DNA of 64,000 bases from Streptomyces massasporeus (GTDB lineage: Bacteria > Actinomycetota > Actinomycetes > Streptomycetales > Streptomycetaceae). Made by a program: the position numbers and the translations under genes. Positions 25,266 to 33,474 of this stretch are shown here, piece by piece (within the stretch, counting starts at the first letter, position 1; each line of letters starts with the position of its first letter). Location: positions 1,041,968-1,105,967 of the forward strand of contig NZ_BMSE01000001.1 in the NCBI RefSeq assembly GCF_014648995.1. Direction: 5' to 3'. The notes under the pieces were generated by a model. The model was not told where the DNA came from and searched no databases. It saw nothing but the letters and a program-made list of their open reading frames with translations.

Positions 25266-26282
25266 GTGGTCGGAACCAGTGCAGTTGCGGATGCCATGTC
25301 GGGTGTCAGCGCGGGACAGCAGACCCCATTGATCGTGGCGAACGCGGCGACTTTGACGGTCGCCGCCAAGGATCCGGTGGCCGAGGGTGTCGTGTCACTC
25401 ACGCTCGCGCACCCCGACGGTGCCCGGCTGCCGGACTGGACGCCGGGATCTCACATCGACCTTGTGCTGCCGGACGGGACGACCCGGCAGTACTCCCTGT
25501 GCGGCGACCGGTGGGACGCGCACACCTACCGGATCGCGGTGCTGAGAGAGCCCTCAGGCCGGGGAGGATCCGCTTATGTGCACGACCGGCTGAGTCCCGG
25601 GGACCGCGTCGGCGTCGGCGGCCCGCGCAACCACTTCCCCCTCGTGCCGTCGGAGAAGTACCTCTTCATCGCGGGCGGCATCGGCATCACCCCACTGCTG
25701 CCCATGGTGCGCCAAGCCGAACTGCTCGGCACGGAATGGCAGTTGCTGTACGGAGGCCGCACCCGAGCGTCGATGGCGTTCCGTGAGGAGTTGACTGCGG
25801 CGTACGGCGAGCGGGTGCACGTCGTCCCACAGGACGAGCTCGGTCTTCTGGACCTCGCCGCCTGGCTGGGCACCCCGCGCGCGGACACCAAGGTGTACTG
25901 CTGCGGCCCCGCCCCGCTGGTCGCCGCCGTCGAAAGGGTCTGCACGCCGTGGCCGCCGTACGCACTGCGCGTCGAGCGCTTCACCGCCACAGCGCAGGCG
26001 GCACCGGTACGGGAGGCGCCCTTCGAAGTCGAGCTGCGGCGCACGGGCCGCACCGTCACCGTCACCCCGGACGTCTCGGTACTGGACGCGGTGCGAAGCG
26101 CCGGTGCGGACGTGCTGTCCTCCTGTGAGCAGGGCAGCTGCGGGACCTGCATGACACCTGTGCTCGAAGGGCAGCCGGACCACCGGGATGCGGTGCTGGC
26201 CGACCACGAACGGGCGGCGAACGACTGCATGCTCCTGTGCGTGTCACGGTCCTGCGGCGACCGTCTGATCCTCGATCTCTGA
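25266..26282 (+). CDS. VanB/phthalate-dioxygenase-reductase-type oxidoreductase (FMN, NAD, 2Fe-2S)
   Basis: A 338-residue electron-transfer protein. Order of domains: ferredoxin-reductase-type flavin domain (RQYSLCGD, about residue 80), NAD-binding domain (FIAGGIGITPLLPMV), and a C-terminal plant-type 2Fe-2S ferredoxin domain with CEQGSCGTC and a later Cys (CMLLC). It draws electrons from NADH and passes them singly to an oxygenase. GTG at 25266 is preferred because GGGAGG lies 7 nt upstream; an earlier ATG at 25248 is possible. The P450 gene starts 68 bp later, so this is the likely redox partner, an uncommon reductase type for a bacterial P450. Confidence 0.88.
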   Translation: MVGTSAVADAMSGVSAGQQTPLIVANAATLTVAAKDPVAEGVVSLTLAHPDGARLPDWTPGSHIDLVLPDGTTRQYSLCGDRWDAHTYRIAVLREPSGRGGSAYVHDRLSPGDRVGVGGPRNHFPLVPSEKYLFIAGGIGITPLLPMVRQAELLGTEWQLLYGGRTRASMAFREELTAAYGERVHVVPQDELGLLDLAAWLGTPRADTKVYCCGPAPLVAAVERVCTPWPPYALRVERFTATAQAAPVREAPFEVELRRTGRTVTVTPDVSVLDAVRSAGADVLSSCEQGSCGTCMTPVLEGQPDHRDAVLADHERAANDCMLLCVSRSCGDRLILDL

Positions 26283-26350
26283 GACCGCTTCACTTCGCTC
26301 CCTGAGACGCATCGATCTCGGAGCTCTCTTCACTTCCCCAAGGAGCCGTG

Positions 26351-27565
26351 ATGACCGAGGCACTCGAGCGTGCCGTCGTGCCGCCTGTCAGTGACGCCGA
26401 CCCGTTCGCCCACGAAATCCTCCTGGACCCCGAACCGCTGCACCAGGCCCTGCGCGAGGCTGGTCCGGTCGTGTACCTGTCGCGCTACGACGTCCACGCG
26501 CTGGCTCGCTACGAGCACGTGCATGCCGCTCTGGTGGACTGGCAGAAATTCGAGTCCGGGGCGGGCGTGGGTCTGGCCAACTTCCGGCACGAGAAGTCGT
26601 GGCGTCCGCCGAGCGTGCTGCTGGAGGCCGACCCGCCGCTGCACGACGCCCCGCGCCGGGTGCTGCGCGAGATCCTGGCTCCGCCCGCGTTGCGCCGCCT
26701 GCGCACGACGTGGGGCGCCCTCGCCGAGGAACTCGTCGATCAAGTCCTCGCGGGGGGCACCGAGTTCGACGGACTGACAGCACTGGCGGAGGCGTTCCCG
26801 CTGCGGGCCTTCCCGGACGCGGTGGGTCTGGGCCCGGACGGCCGGGAGAATCTTCTGCCGTACGGCACGATGGCCTTCAACTCCTTCGGTCCACGCAACG
26901 ACCTTGTCGAGGCGGACGCGCACCGGGTGGCGGAGCTGTCGGTGTGGGTGAACGCCCAATGCGCCCGGGGGGCGCTGAGCGAGGACGGCTTCGGTGCCCG
27001 GATCTGGGCGGCCGCCGACCGCGGAGATCTGACGTACGAGCAGGCGCCGTTGGTGGTGCGTTCGCTGCTCACGGCCGGCGTCGACACCACCGTGCATGGC
27101 CTGGCTGCCTGCCTCTACGCCTTCGCCACCCACCCCGAGGAGTGGCAACAACTGCGGGAACGACCAGAGATGGCGCGCACAGCGTTCGACGAGGCGGTCC
27201 GCTGGCAGTCACCGGTGCAGACCTTCTTCCGCACCGCCACCACCGACGTCACGATCGCCGGCACGCTCATCCCGGCGGACACGAAGATCCTCATGTTCCT
27301 CGGCGCGGCCAACCGCGACCCCGACCGCTGGCACGAGCCCGACCACTTCGATCCCTACCGCGACCCCTCCGGCCACGTCGGCTTCGGCATGGGCATCCAC
27401 CAGTGCATCGGCCAGCACGTCGCACGCCTGGAGGCCGAGGCCCTGCTGACCGCTCTGGCCCGCCGTGTCAAGCGGATCCACCTCACCGGCACACCGCGCC
27501 GCCACCCCAATAACACCCTGCGCTCGTGGGCATCCCTGCCCGTGCGCGTGCAGCCGGCCGCCTGA
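26351..27565 (+). CDS. Cytochrome P450, CYP199A-like (para-substituted benzoate O-demethylase type)
   Basis: A 404-residue cytosolic P450. Heme ligand Cys at about 352 in [13 protein letters not shown]-helix [11 protein letters not shown]; ExxR in the K-helix (FDEAVRW). It resembles CYP199A4/A2 throughout from memory, e.g. [48 protein letters not shown]. Residues that bind the carboxylate of 4-methoxybenzoate in CYP199A4 appear kept (Arg85 and Ser88 in WRPPS; Arg237 and Ser238 in VVRSLL). It should convert a para-methoxy aromatic acid to the phenol plus formaldehyde. Start at ATG 26351, 5 nt after AGGAG. Confidence 0.88.
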   Translation: MTEALERAVVPPVSDADPFAHEILLDPEPLHQALREAGPVVYLSRYDVHALARYEHVHAALVDWQKFESGAGVGLANFRHEKSWRPPSVLLEADPPLHDAPRRVLREILAPPALRRLRTTWGALAEELVDQVLAGGTEFDGLTALAEAFPLRAFPDAVGLGPDGRENLLPYGTMAFNSFGPRNDLVEADAHRVAELSVWVNAQCARGALSEDGFGARIWAAADRGDLTYEQAPLVVRSLLTAGVDTTVHGLAACLYAFATHPEEWQQLRERPEMARTAFDEAVRWQSPVQTFFRTATTDVTIAGTLIPADTKILMFLGAANRDPDRWHEPDHFDPYRDPSGHVGFGMGIHQCIGQHVARLEAEALLTALARRVKRIHLTGTPRRHPNNTLRSWASLPVRVQPAA

Positions 27566-27605
27566 TCTTCATGTATCCGCAGCCCTGTGGAGAGGAACCG
27601 CAGCA

Positions 27606-28691
27606 ATGTCCCAGCAGGTACGAGGCGTCGTCGCGCGGACCAAGGGCGAGCCGGTCGGCATCGAGACGATCGTGATCCCCGACCCGGGCCCGCAGGAGGC
27701 CGTGGTGCGCATCCAGGCATGCGGGGTGTGCCACACCGACCTGCACTACCGTGAGGGCGGCATCAACGACGCCTTTCCCTTCCTGCTCGGACATGAGGCG
27801 GCCGGGGTGGTCGAGTCGGTGGGCGCGGACGTGAGCGAAGTGGTACCTGGCGACTTCGTTGTCCTCAACTGGCGTGCGGTGTGCGGCCGGTGCAGGGCCT
27901 GCCTGCGCGGCCGCCCCTGGTACTGCTTCGACACCCACAACGCCCGGCAGAAGATGACGCTGATCGACGGCACCGAACTGTCTCCGGCACTGGGCATCGG
28001 TGCCTTCGCCGAGAAGACCCTGGTCGCGGCAGGACAGTGCACCAAGGTCGACCCCGCCGCGTCGCCGGCCGCCGCGGGGCTGCTGGGCTGTGGAGTGATG
28101 GCGGGCATCGGCGCGGCGATCAACACCGGTGCGGTCGGCCGCGGTGACTCCGTGGCTGTCATCGGCTGCGGCGGTGTCGGCGATGCGGCGGTGATGGGCT
28201 CCCGGCTGGCGGGCGCCGCGAAGATCATCGCGGTGGACATCGACGACCGTAAGCTCGCCACAGCCGCGTCGCTGGGCGCCACACACACCGTGAACTCCCG
28301 CGAGACGGACCCGGTGGAGGCCGTACGCGGACTGACGGGCGGCTTCGGCGCGGACGTGGTCATCGACTCGGTCGGCCACCCGGAGACCTACCGGCAGGCG
28401 TTCTATGCCCGTGACCTGGCCGGAACAGTCGTCCTCGTCGGGGTGCCGGCCCCGCAGGCGCGGCTCGAGCTGCCACTGCTGGACGTCTTCGGCCGCGGCG
28501 GCACACTGAAGTCGAGCTGGTACGGCGACTGCCTGCCCTCGCGCGACTTCCCCATGCTGATCGACCTGTACCTCCAGGGCCGCCTGGACCTGGACGCGTT
28601 CGTCAGCGAGACGATCGCCTTGGACGGCGTCGAGGACGCTTTCGCCCGGATGCAGAAGGGTGACGTGCTCCGCTCCGTGGTCGTCCTGTGA
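27606..28691 (+). CDS. mscR: S-(hydroxymethyl)mycothiol dehydrogenase
   Basis: A 361-residue zinc medium-chain dehydrogenase of the mycothiol-dependent formaldehyde dehydrogenase type. Visible features: catalytic Cys in [21 protein letters not shown], structural-zinc cysteines in [15 protein letters not shown], cofactor motif [14 protein letters not shown], and the [14 protein letters not shown] segment typical of MscR. It oxidises the adduct of formaldehyde with mycothiol, the thiol of Actinobacteria, using NAD. Forty base pairs after a P450 that should release formaldehyde, it supplies the detoxification step. GAGAGGAA precedes the ATG. Confidence 0.92.
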   Translation: MSQQVRGVVARTKGEPVGIETIVIPDPGPQEAVVRIQACGVCHTDLHYREGGINDAFPFLLGHEAAGVVESVGADVSEVVPGDFVVLNWRAVCGRCRACLRGRPWYCFDTHNARQKMTLIDGTELSPALGIGAFAEKTLVAAGQCTKVDPAASPAAAGLLGCGVMAGIGAAINTGAVGRGDSVAVIGCGGVGDAAVMGSRLAGAAKIIAVDIDDRKLATAASLGATHTVNSRETDPVEAVRGLTGGFGADVVIDSVGHPETYRQAFYARDLAGTVVLVGVPAPQARLELPLLDVFGRGGTLKSSWYGDCLPSRDFPMLIDLYLQGRLDLDAFVSETIALDGVEDAFARMQKGDVLRSVVVL

Positions 28692-28728
28692 CGTCCACCC
28701 GCATCGAGCACCGTCAGGAACGGCATCT

Positions 28729-28870
28729 TCACCAGCCCAGGCACAGCTCAGGCTGTCCCATGGGCCCGGTGGTGGAGGCTCCCGGGATCTGCACGCAATC
28801 GCCGGTCAGCGGGTTGACGAGGGTGAAGCCACCCGCAGGATTCGAGGCGACCGCCCACTGGTGGTCCACA
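28729..28870 (-). pseudogene. Possible C-terminal remnant of a lectin-like protein
   Basis: The minus frame reads DHQWAVASNPAGGFTLVNPL followed by TGDCVQIPGAS and a stop, vaguely like the last repeat of ricin-type beta-trefoil domains. No start or upstream domain is present. It lies between two convergent genes, so it may be a relic, or chance. Confidence 0.25.
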
Positions 28871-28916
28871 GTGCCGGCGCCCGCATCGAGCCCCGGGTGC
28901 CAGCCTGGGCGGCGTG

Positions 28917-29807
28917 TCAGCCTGCCGTGGGCGGTGGCGTCGGGGAGGCGGCTTCTTGGGTGGCGCCCCACGAGGAGAGCAGACGCAGCCCTTCCTCGGA
29001 GGGTGAGCCCGGCTCGGCAGTGTAGATCGTGAGGGCGAGGCCGGGTGCGGCGATCATCTCCAGGCCCTCCCAGGAGAGGGTGAGGTCGCCGACGACCGGG
29101 TGGTGGTACCGCTTCGCTCCGGTGCCGTGCAGGCGAACGTTGTGACCAGCCCAGCGGGTGCGGAATGCGTCGCTACGGGTGGACAGTTCACCGACCAGGT
29201 CGTGAAGGCCCCTGTCGTAAGGGTCCCGGCCGGCCTGGATGCGCAGGATGGCGACGGTTTGGTCGGCGATCTGCTCCCAGTCCGCATAGAAGCGCTGCGC
29301 GGCGGGGTCGAGGAAGGCGTACCGGGCGAGGTTCGGTGGCCGCTGACCGGGGGTGGCCAGGTCGCAGTAGAAGGCGCGGGCGAGCTGGTTCATGGCGAGC
29401 AGGTCCATACGCCGGTTGCCGACGAAGGAGGGTCCCGCGGTGACGGCGTCCAGGGTCCACTGCAGGCTCGGGTGCGCGGTCCACTGCCTGGCGGCGCGGC
29501 GGCGGGGCCGTGCGAGGGTGTCAGAGCCGCCGGCTACCTGGGCCAGGTGGAGGAGGTGGGCGCGTTCGGCGTCGTCGAGCTGGAGCGCACGGGCGATCGC
29601 TTCCAGCACACCTGGGGATACGCCGGCGAGGTTGCCGCGCTCCACCTTGGCGTAGTACTCGACACTGACGTCGGCCAGTGCGGCGACCTCACTGCGACGC
29701 AACCCGGGAACGCGGCGCTTGCCGCCGACGGGCAGCCCTGCCTGCTGGGGTGTGATCTTGGCTCGCCGCGAGACCAGAAACTCGCGGATCTCTTCACGAT
29801 GGTCCAC
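28917..29807 (-). CDS. Helix-turn-helix regulator, MmyB-like type
   Basis: A regulator of about 296 residues with an XRE HTH (VPGLRRSEVAALADVSVEYY) and the MmyB-like/MLTR ligand-binding domain (MDLLAMNQLARAFY, ADWEQIADQTVAILR, HHPVVGDLTLSWEGL). It belongs to the same broad family as the tandem pair at 13.9-15.6 kb but is clearly more distant. The GTG at 29807 is taken as start because the possible GTG at 29858 lies inside a perfect 15-bp palindrome that is more likely an operator. It is divergent from the hydrolase gene at 30020, which it probably controls. Confidence 0.85.
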   Translation of the reverse strand: MDHREEIREFLVSRRAKITPQQAGLPVGGKRRVPGLRRSEVAALADVSVEYYAKVERGNLAGVSPGVLEAIARALQLDDAERAHLLHLAQVAGGSDTLARPRRRAARQWTAHPSLQWTLDAVTAGPSFVGNRRMDLLAMNQLARAFYCDLATPGQRPPNLARYAFLDPAAQRFYADWEQIADQTVAILRIQAGRDPYDRGLHDLVGELSTRSDAFRTRWAGHNVRLHGTGAKRYHHPVVGDLTLSWEGLEMIAAPGLALTIYTAEPGSPSEEGLRLLSSWGATQEAASPTPPPTAG

Positions 29808-29842
29808 CACTGCACGGTACGCCCGACGTCTGCCGGCAGGGA

Positions 29843-29857
29843 TGTACTGCCAGTACA
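29843..29857. promoter_or_regulatory. Perfect palindrome TGTACTGCCAGTACA, likely operator
   Basis: The 15-bp sequence is a perfect dyad around a central C, lying between the divergent MmyB-like regulator and the hydrolase gene, 36 bp before the regulator's likely start. Position and symmetry suggest an autoregulatory operator. Confidence 0.6.
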
Positions 29858-30019
29858 CCCCTTGTCAGAGACTCCCCGCCAACAAGGAGCGCCGGTTACC
29901 TGAACAGTGTGGCGCACACGCCTGTGAGCACGGGGCCGACACGGCCGGCACCACCGGCTCACCGAGCCCGCCAGCAGCGCCCCACGGCTATAAGCAAGCG
30001 CAGGAAGAAGGATCAGGAA

Positions 30020-30979
30020 ATGCCAGTGCCGGACAACTACATCTTCGACCTGGACGAGAACGTCGCGCGCATGTCGGTGTCGTACCAGAACAGGTTCGGG
30101 ATCACCATCGCGGCAGACCTCTACCGGCCGAAGAACTTCGACGAGTCCCAGCAGCACAAGGCGGTCGTCGTCGGCGCACCGTACGGTGGCGTCAAGGAGC
30201 AGGGCCCCGGCATCTACGCCCAGAACCTGGCCCTGCGCGGGTTCGTCGCTCTCACCTTCGACCCTTCGTACAACGGCTACAGCGGTGGCGAGCCGCGCCA
30301 CCTCTCCTCCCCTGAGCTCTTCGTCGAGGACTTCAGCGCAGCCGTGGATTACCTCGGAACGCGTCCTTTCGTCGACCGGGAGGGCATCGGCGGGATCGGC
30401 ATGTGCGGCAGCGGCGGATTCCTGCTCAGCGCCGCACAGGTCGACCGGCGTCTCAAGGCAGTCGCCACCGTCGTCATGTACGACATCTCCCGGGCCGCCT
30501 CGAAGGGCTGGCAGGACTCGCTCACCGATGAGGCACGAAACGGCATGCTCGATGCGATCGCACAACAGCGGTACGTGGACTTCGAGGGCTATGCCCCCGC
30601 GCTGACCCCGCGTGGGGCGCCGATCGGGTTCGACGACACCACCGATCCCATCGGTCGCGAGTTCGGCGAGTTCTACTCCACACCGCGGGGATACCATCCG
30701 AACTCGATCACCCAGTTCACCGTGACGAGCATGATGTCGTTCATGAACTTCCCGCTGCTCACCCACATCGAGACGATCTCGCCGCGCCCCATCCTGTTCG
30801 TTGTGGGAGAGCACGCTCACTCGCGGTACTTCAGCGAGGACGCCTATGAACTGGCGGCGGAGCCCAAGGAATTCCACGTGGTCCCGAACGCCGGACACGT
30901 GGACCTGTACGACAGGACGGATCTGATCCCGTTCGACAAGCTGTCGGTGACGCCGACTACGACTGGCGCTCCCACCTGA
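30020..30979 (+). CDS. Alpha/beta hydrolase, dienelactone-hydrolase-like, altered C-terminus
   Basis: A 319-residue alpha/beta hydrolase. The nucleophile elbow reads IGMCGSGGF, with Cys in the nucleophile place as in dienelactone hydrolases. The acid and base are probably in the VVGEHAHSRYF segment and the NAGHVDLYDR segment. The ATG at 30020 follows GAAGAAGGA. The C-terminus is odd: homologues continue after DLIPFDKL with a short helix, whereas here the frame turns into VTPTTTGAPT at the point where a tannase-like sequence begins in another frame. The last few native residues were therefore probably lost in a deletion. It may still be active. Confidence 0.82.
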   Translation: MPVPDNYIFDLDENVARMSVSYQNRFGITIAADLYRPKNFDESQQHKAVVVGAPYGGVKEQGPGIYAQNLALRGFVALTFDPSYNGYSGGEPRHLSSPELFVEDFSAAVDYLGTRPFVDREGIGGIGMCGSGGFLLSAAQVDRRLKAVATVVMYDISRAASKGWQDSLTDEARNGMLDAIAQQRYVDFEGYAPALTPRGAPIGFDDTTDPIGREFGEFYSTPRGYHPNSITQFTVTSMMSFMNFPLLTHIETISPRPILFVVGEHAHSRYFSEDAYELAAEPKEFHVVPNAGHVDLYDRTDLIPFDKLSVTPTTTGAPT

Positions 30980-31476
30980 CTATCAAGAACTTCCCCCAGA
31001 CATTCGAAGCCGCCTACCGCAAGTTCGCGGGAACCGCCTCGACCGACAGCACCGACTTGTCGGACGTCCGCAACAACAAAGGCAAGATCCTCTACTACGT
31101 CCCCACGAACGACCCTCTGATCGTGCCCTTCGGCTCCTACAACTACCAACAGCGCCTGTTCGACCGGTACGGCGTCGAAGGCACCCGATCCTTCGTACGA
31201 ACCTTCTACTTCCCCAACGTCGGCCATGAGCCCCCGGCTCTGACCGGCTCAGCCCCCGCCATGTCCCAGCTCCTTGACGCTCTCGAAGCCTGGACCGAAC
31301 ACGCAAAGGCACCCAAGTCCTTCGACCAGAACGACACGGCCGCGGGCGCCCAGCGGACCATCTGCGCCTACCCCGACACCGCCAGGGCGGCTGGCGCCGG
31401 CGCCGGCTGCCGAACACAGACCAGGGTCCCTGCTGACCTCGCCGACGCATCCCGCACCGTGATGGACCGTCACTGA
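30950..31476 (+). pseudogene. 5'-truncated tannase/feruloyl-esterase-family gene
   Basis: A second plus frame begins at the end of the hydrolase gene with YDWRSHLTIKNFPQTFEAAY and continues with ILYYVPTNDPLIVPFGSYNY, FYFPNVGHEPPALTGSAP and LLDALEAWTEHAKAP. These are the catalytic-Asp and catalytic-His regions and the C-terminal helix of tannase/feruloyl esterases. The signal peptide and nucleophile part, normally some 350 residues, are missing and no start codon precedes the homologous part. It is a relic of an enzyme that freed ferulic or gallic-type acids from esters, which suits the aromatic-acid genes around it. Confidence 0.7.
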
Positions 31477-31605
31477 CCCACTGACTCGCGGAAGGGACCG
31501 AGCCCACCTCGGAACGCTGTTGGCAATCCGGTCCCCCGCGTGACGTCGGTCTCCATGACCTGGTTGTGGTCGTGGAACCGACGTTGTCGTGTGGGGCGGG
31601 TGACG

Positions 31606-31965
31606 ATGTCGATTCAGCCCAAGAGGCCGCGGGAGATTCCGACAGGAACGTGCGGGTCGTCGTGCGGAGTCCCCGAAGGCAGGTCTGGCTATCCGGGTCA
31701 GGGACGAACCGGAGGTGCTCTTGCGGGACGAGGACTTCGCGGATCTGTTCGCTGCCCGGTGCCGGCCTGCATGATCTCCCGCCGGGCTCGCACCGGTAGA
31801 GGTGCTTCAGTTCGTGGAGGGGCTGACCGACCGCCAGCCGCGGAGGCACGATGCCCGGACTCAACTTCGCCTACGCGCTCGGACCCCAGCTCGACGATCC
31901 GGGCTTCGACTTCTCGGTGCTGTCGGAGTTCCGGGACTGGCTGGTCGGAGCGGACGGCAGGCGGT
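31606..31965 (+). pseudogene. Degraded IS1182-like transposase, N-terminal part
   Basis: Starting at an ATG (MSIQPKRPREIP), the N-terminus of an IS1182-type (DUF772) transposase can be followed across frames: LAIRVRDEPEVLLRDEDFAD, then LQFVEGLTDRQ, then FAYALGPQLDDPGFDFSVLS with EFRDWL. At least two frameshifts and an internal stop are needed to connect the pieces, and the catalytic part is gone. Confidence 0.7.
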
Positions 31966-31989
31966 ACCGGACGGGGTGCCGGCCGCGAC

Positions 31990-32110
31990 CCCGGAGAAGT
32001 GGCCTGTCCCTGGCCGAGCTGGCCCAACAGGCACGGTTGGCCAAACAGCCGTTGCCGAAATTGGAACATGACACCAAAACCCCAGCCGTTCACGCACGGG
32101 AGAACCCTGG
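31990..32110 (+). pseudogene. XRE-type HTH fragment
   Basis: The frame reads LSLAELAQQARLAKQPLPKL then EHDTKTPAVHA, a recognisable XRE helix-turn-helix of the form SLAELAQRAGLAKGTLSKLE. It lacks its own start and continues from the transposase remnant's frame, so it is a second broken gene in this patch. Confidence 0.5.
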
Positions 32111-32245
32111 GCGGCCCAGACGATCAGGCACTGGTCGGGGTCGAGGGCGTGTCACCACCTCAAGCGCAGGCCGGAGCCGCCGGCTCCGGCCATAGCCCGC
32201 ATTCCGCCCGATCCGCCCGCCCACGTGCACGCCCCCGCCGATCAT

Positions 32246-32743
32246 TCAGTCCGAAGTCCGACCGGTGCCGCTGATCCAGCGCAGGGCCTCCATCAGTGCG
32301 GCGCGTTGCGCGCCGGGCAGGCCACCGAGAACGTCGCCGTCGACCACGTCGGCAAGCGGCCGAATCCGGTCCACGGTGACCATGCCGTCCTCGGTGAGCG
32401 TCAGCAGCTTGCGGCGGCGGTTCACGGGATCCACCTCACGCGCGAGCAGCCCCCGCAGTTCGAGGCGCTGCACGAGAGGCGCGAGGGTGGCCTGGTCGAT
32501 GCCGGTGGTCTCGCCGAGCCGGGACTGGTCGATGCCCGGGTACGCGTGGACGGTCAGCAGCACGGCGTACTGGGGCGGCGTGACATCGCCGACGGCCTCC
32601 TGCCACTTGGCGGTGTAACTCTGCAGGGCCCGCCGCAGCAGATGCAAAGGCGAGTCCGCGAGGTACTGCGGTGTCTGCGGCGTAGCGATGGAGACCTCCG
32701 GACTGAGTGGCGCGTGCGTGGATTTTTGATTCTGCCAGCCCAT
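32246..32743 (-). CDS. MarR-family transcriptional regulator
   Basis: A 165-residue MarR-type winged helix protein: PPQYAVLLTVHAYPGIDQSRLGE and ATLAPLVQRLELRGLLAREV form the DNA-binding part, RRRKLLTLTEDG the wing. MarR proteins of this kind sense phenolic acids and repress the adjoining genes until the ligand binds. It is divergent from the ubiX/ubiD pair, with only 45 bp between the starts, and two copies of a 12-bp palindrome fill that gap. ATG (MGWQNQKS) chosen as the first start after the operators. Confidence 0.9.
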   Translation of the reverse strand: MGWQNQKSTHAPLSPEVSIATPQTPQYLADSPLHLLRRALQSYTAKWQEAVGDVTPPQYAVLLTVHAYPGIDQSRLGETTGIDQATLAPLVQRLELRGLLAREVDPVNRRRKLLTLTEDGMVTVDRIRPLADVVDGDVLGGLPGAQRAALMEALRWISGTGRTSD

Positions 32744-32751
32744 CGCATATC

Positions 32752-32778
32752 TTCGTACACGAACGGTTCGTACACGAA
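32752..32778. promoter_or_regulatory. Two tandem TTCGTACACGAA operators
   Basis: TTCGTACACGAA is present twice (32752-32763 and 32767-32778), 15 bp centre to centre, each a dyad with arms TTCGT and ACGAA. They fill the gap between the divergent MarR and ubiX genes, so a bound regulator would block both. The second copy ends 10 bp before the ubiX start. Confidence 0.75.
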
Positions 32779-32788
32779 GGGAGAAATC

Positions 32789-33409
32789 ATGCGGCGACTG
32801 GTCGTGGGAATGACGGGTGCCACCGGGGCCGTTCTGGGTATCCGGCTGCTCGCGGAGCTTCAGCGGCAGCCCGACGTGGAGACACACCTGGTGATGAGTC
32901 GCTGGGCCCGCGCCACCGTCGAGCTGGAGACCACCTGGACGGCCCGCGAGGTGGCCCGGCTCGCCGATGTCGTGCACGGACCGGAGGACCAGGCGGCGTC
33001 GATCTCCAGCGGATCCTTCCGCACCGACGGCATGATCGTCACCCCGTGCAGCGCGAAGACCCTCGCCGCAATCCGGGCCGGCTACGGCAGCGATCTGATC
33101 GCGCGTGCGGCCGACGTCCATCTGAAGGAGCAGCGGCGGCTGGTGCTGGTCGTACGGGAGACCCCACTGTCGACCATCCACCTGGAGAACATGCTGGCCC
33201 TGTCGCGCATGGGTGTCACGCTGTTGCCTCCCATGCCGGCCTTCTACAACCGGCCCGCGAGCGTGGACGACATCGTCAACCACATCATCGCCCGCGTGAT
33301 GGACCAGTTCGGCCTGGACAGCCAGCGCGCGGTCCGCTGGGAAGGCCCCGCCACCGCCCGCACCAGCCGCCCCCTCCCCCTCTCCCCCGCCGACCGAGCG
33401 GCGGGCTGA
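32789..33409 (+). CDS. UbiX-family flavin prenyltransferase
   Basis: A 206-residue flavoprotein. Motifs: VVGMTGATGAVLGIRLL at the N-terminus (FMN phosphate loop), ASISSGSFRTDGMIVTPCSAKTL (read in two parts, with the SGS and PCS segments), and RRLVLVVRETPLSTIHLENML. UbiX attaches a dimethylallyl group to FMN, making the prenylated flavin that UbiD decarboxylases need. It directly precedes ubiD, the arrangement of the vdcBC-type aromatic acid decarboxylase operons known from Streptomyces. ATG preceded by GGGAGAAA. Confidence 0.92.
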   Translation: MRRLVVGMTGATGAVLGIRLLAELQRQPDVETHLVMSRWARATVELETTWTAREVARLADVVHGPEDQAASISSGSFRTDGMIVTPCSAKTLAAIRAGYGSDLIARAADVHLKEQRRLVLVVRETPLSTIHLENMLALSRMGVTLLPPMPAFYNRPASVDDIVNHIIARVMDQFGLDSQRAVRWEGPATARTSRPLPLSPADRAAG

Positions 33410-33474
33410 ACCACGCACTCCCGCCGGGGCGCCCCATCCGCGTGCCCCGACGGGCCTGAAGGAAAGGAACCCCC

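Noticed and set aside
29856..29858. GTG at 29858 as start of the MmyB-like regulator
   Set aside because: It overlaps a perfect palindrome and would add 17 unconserved residues before the VDHREEIREFL start seen in the family.
31698..32274. A possible intact small gene across the transposase/HTH debris
   Set aside because: The open frames switch between recognisable pieces of two different families, with stops inside; no single frame gives a plausible protein.
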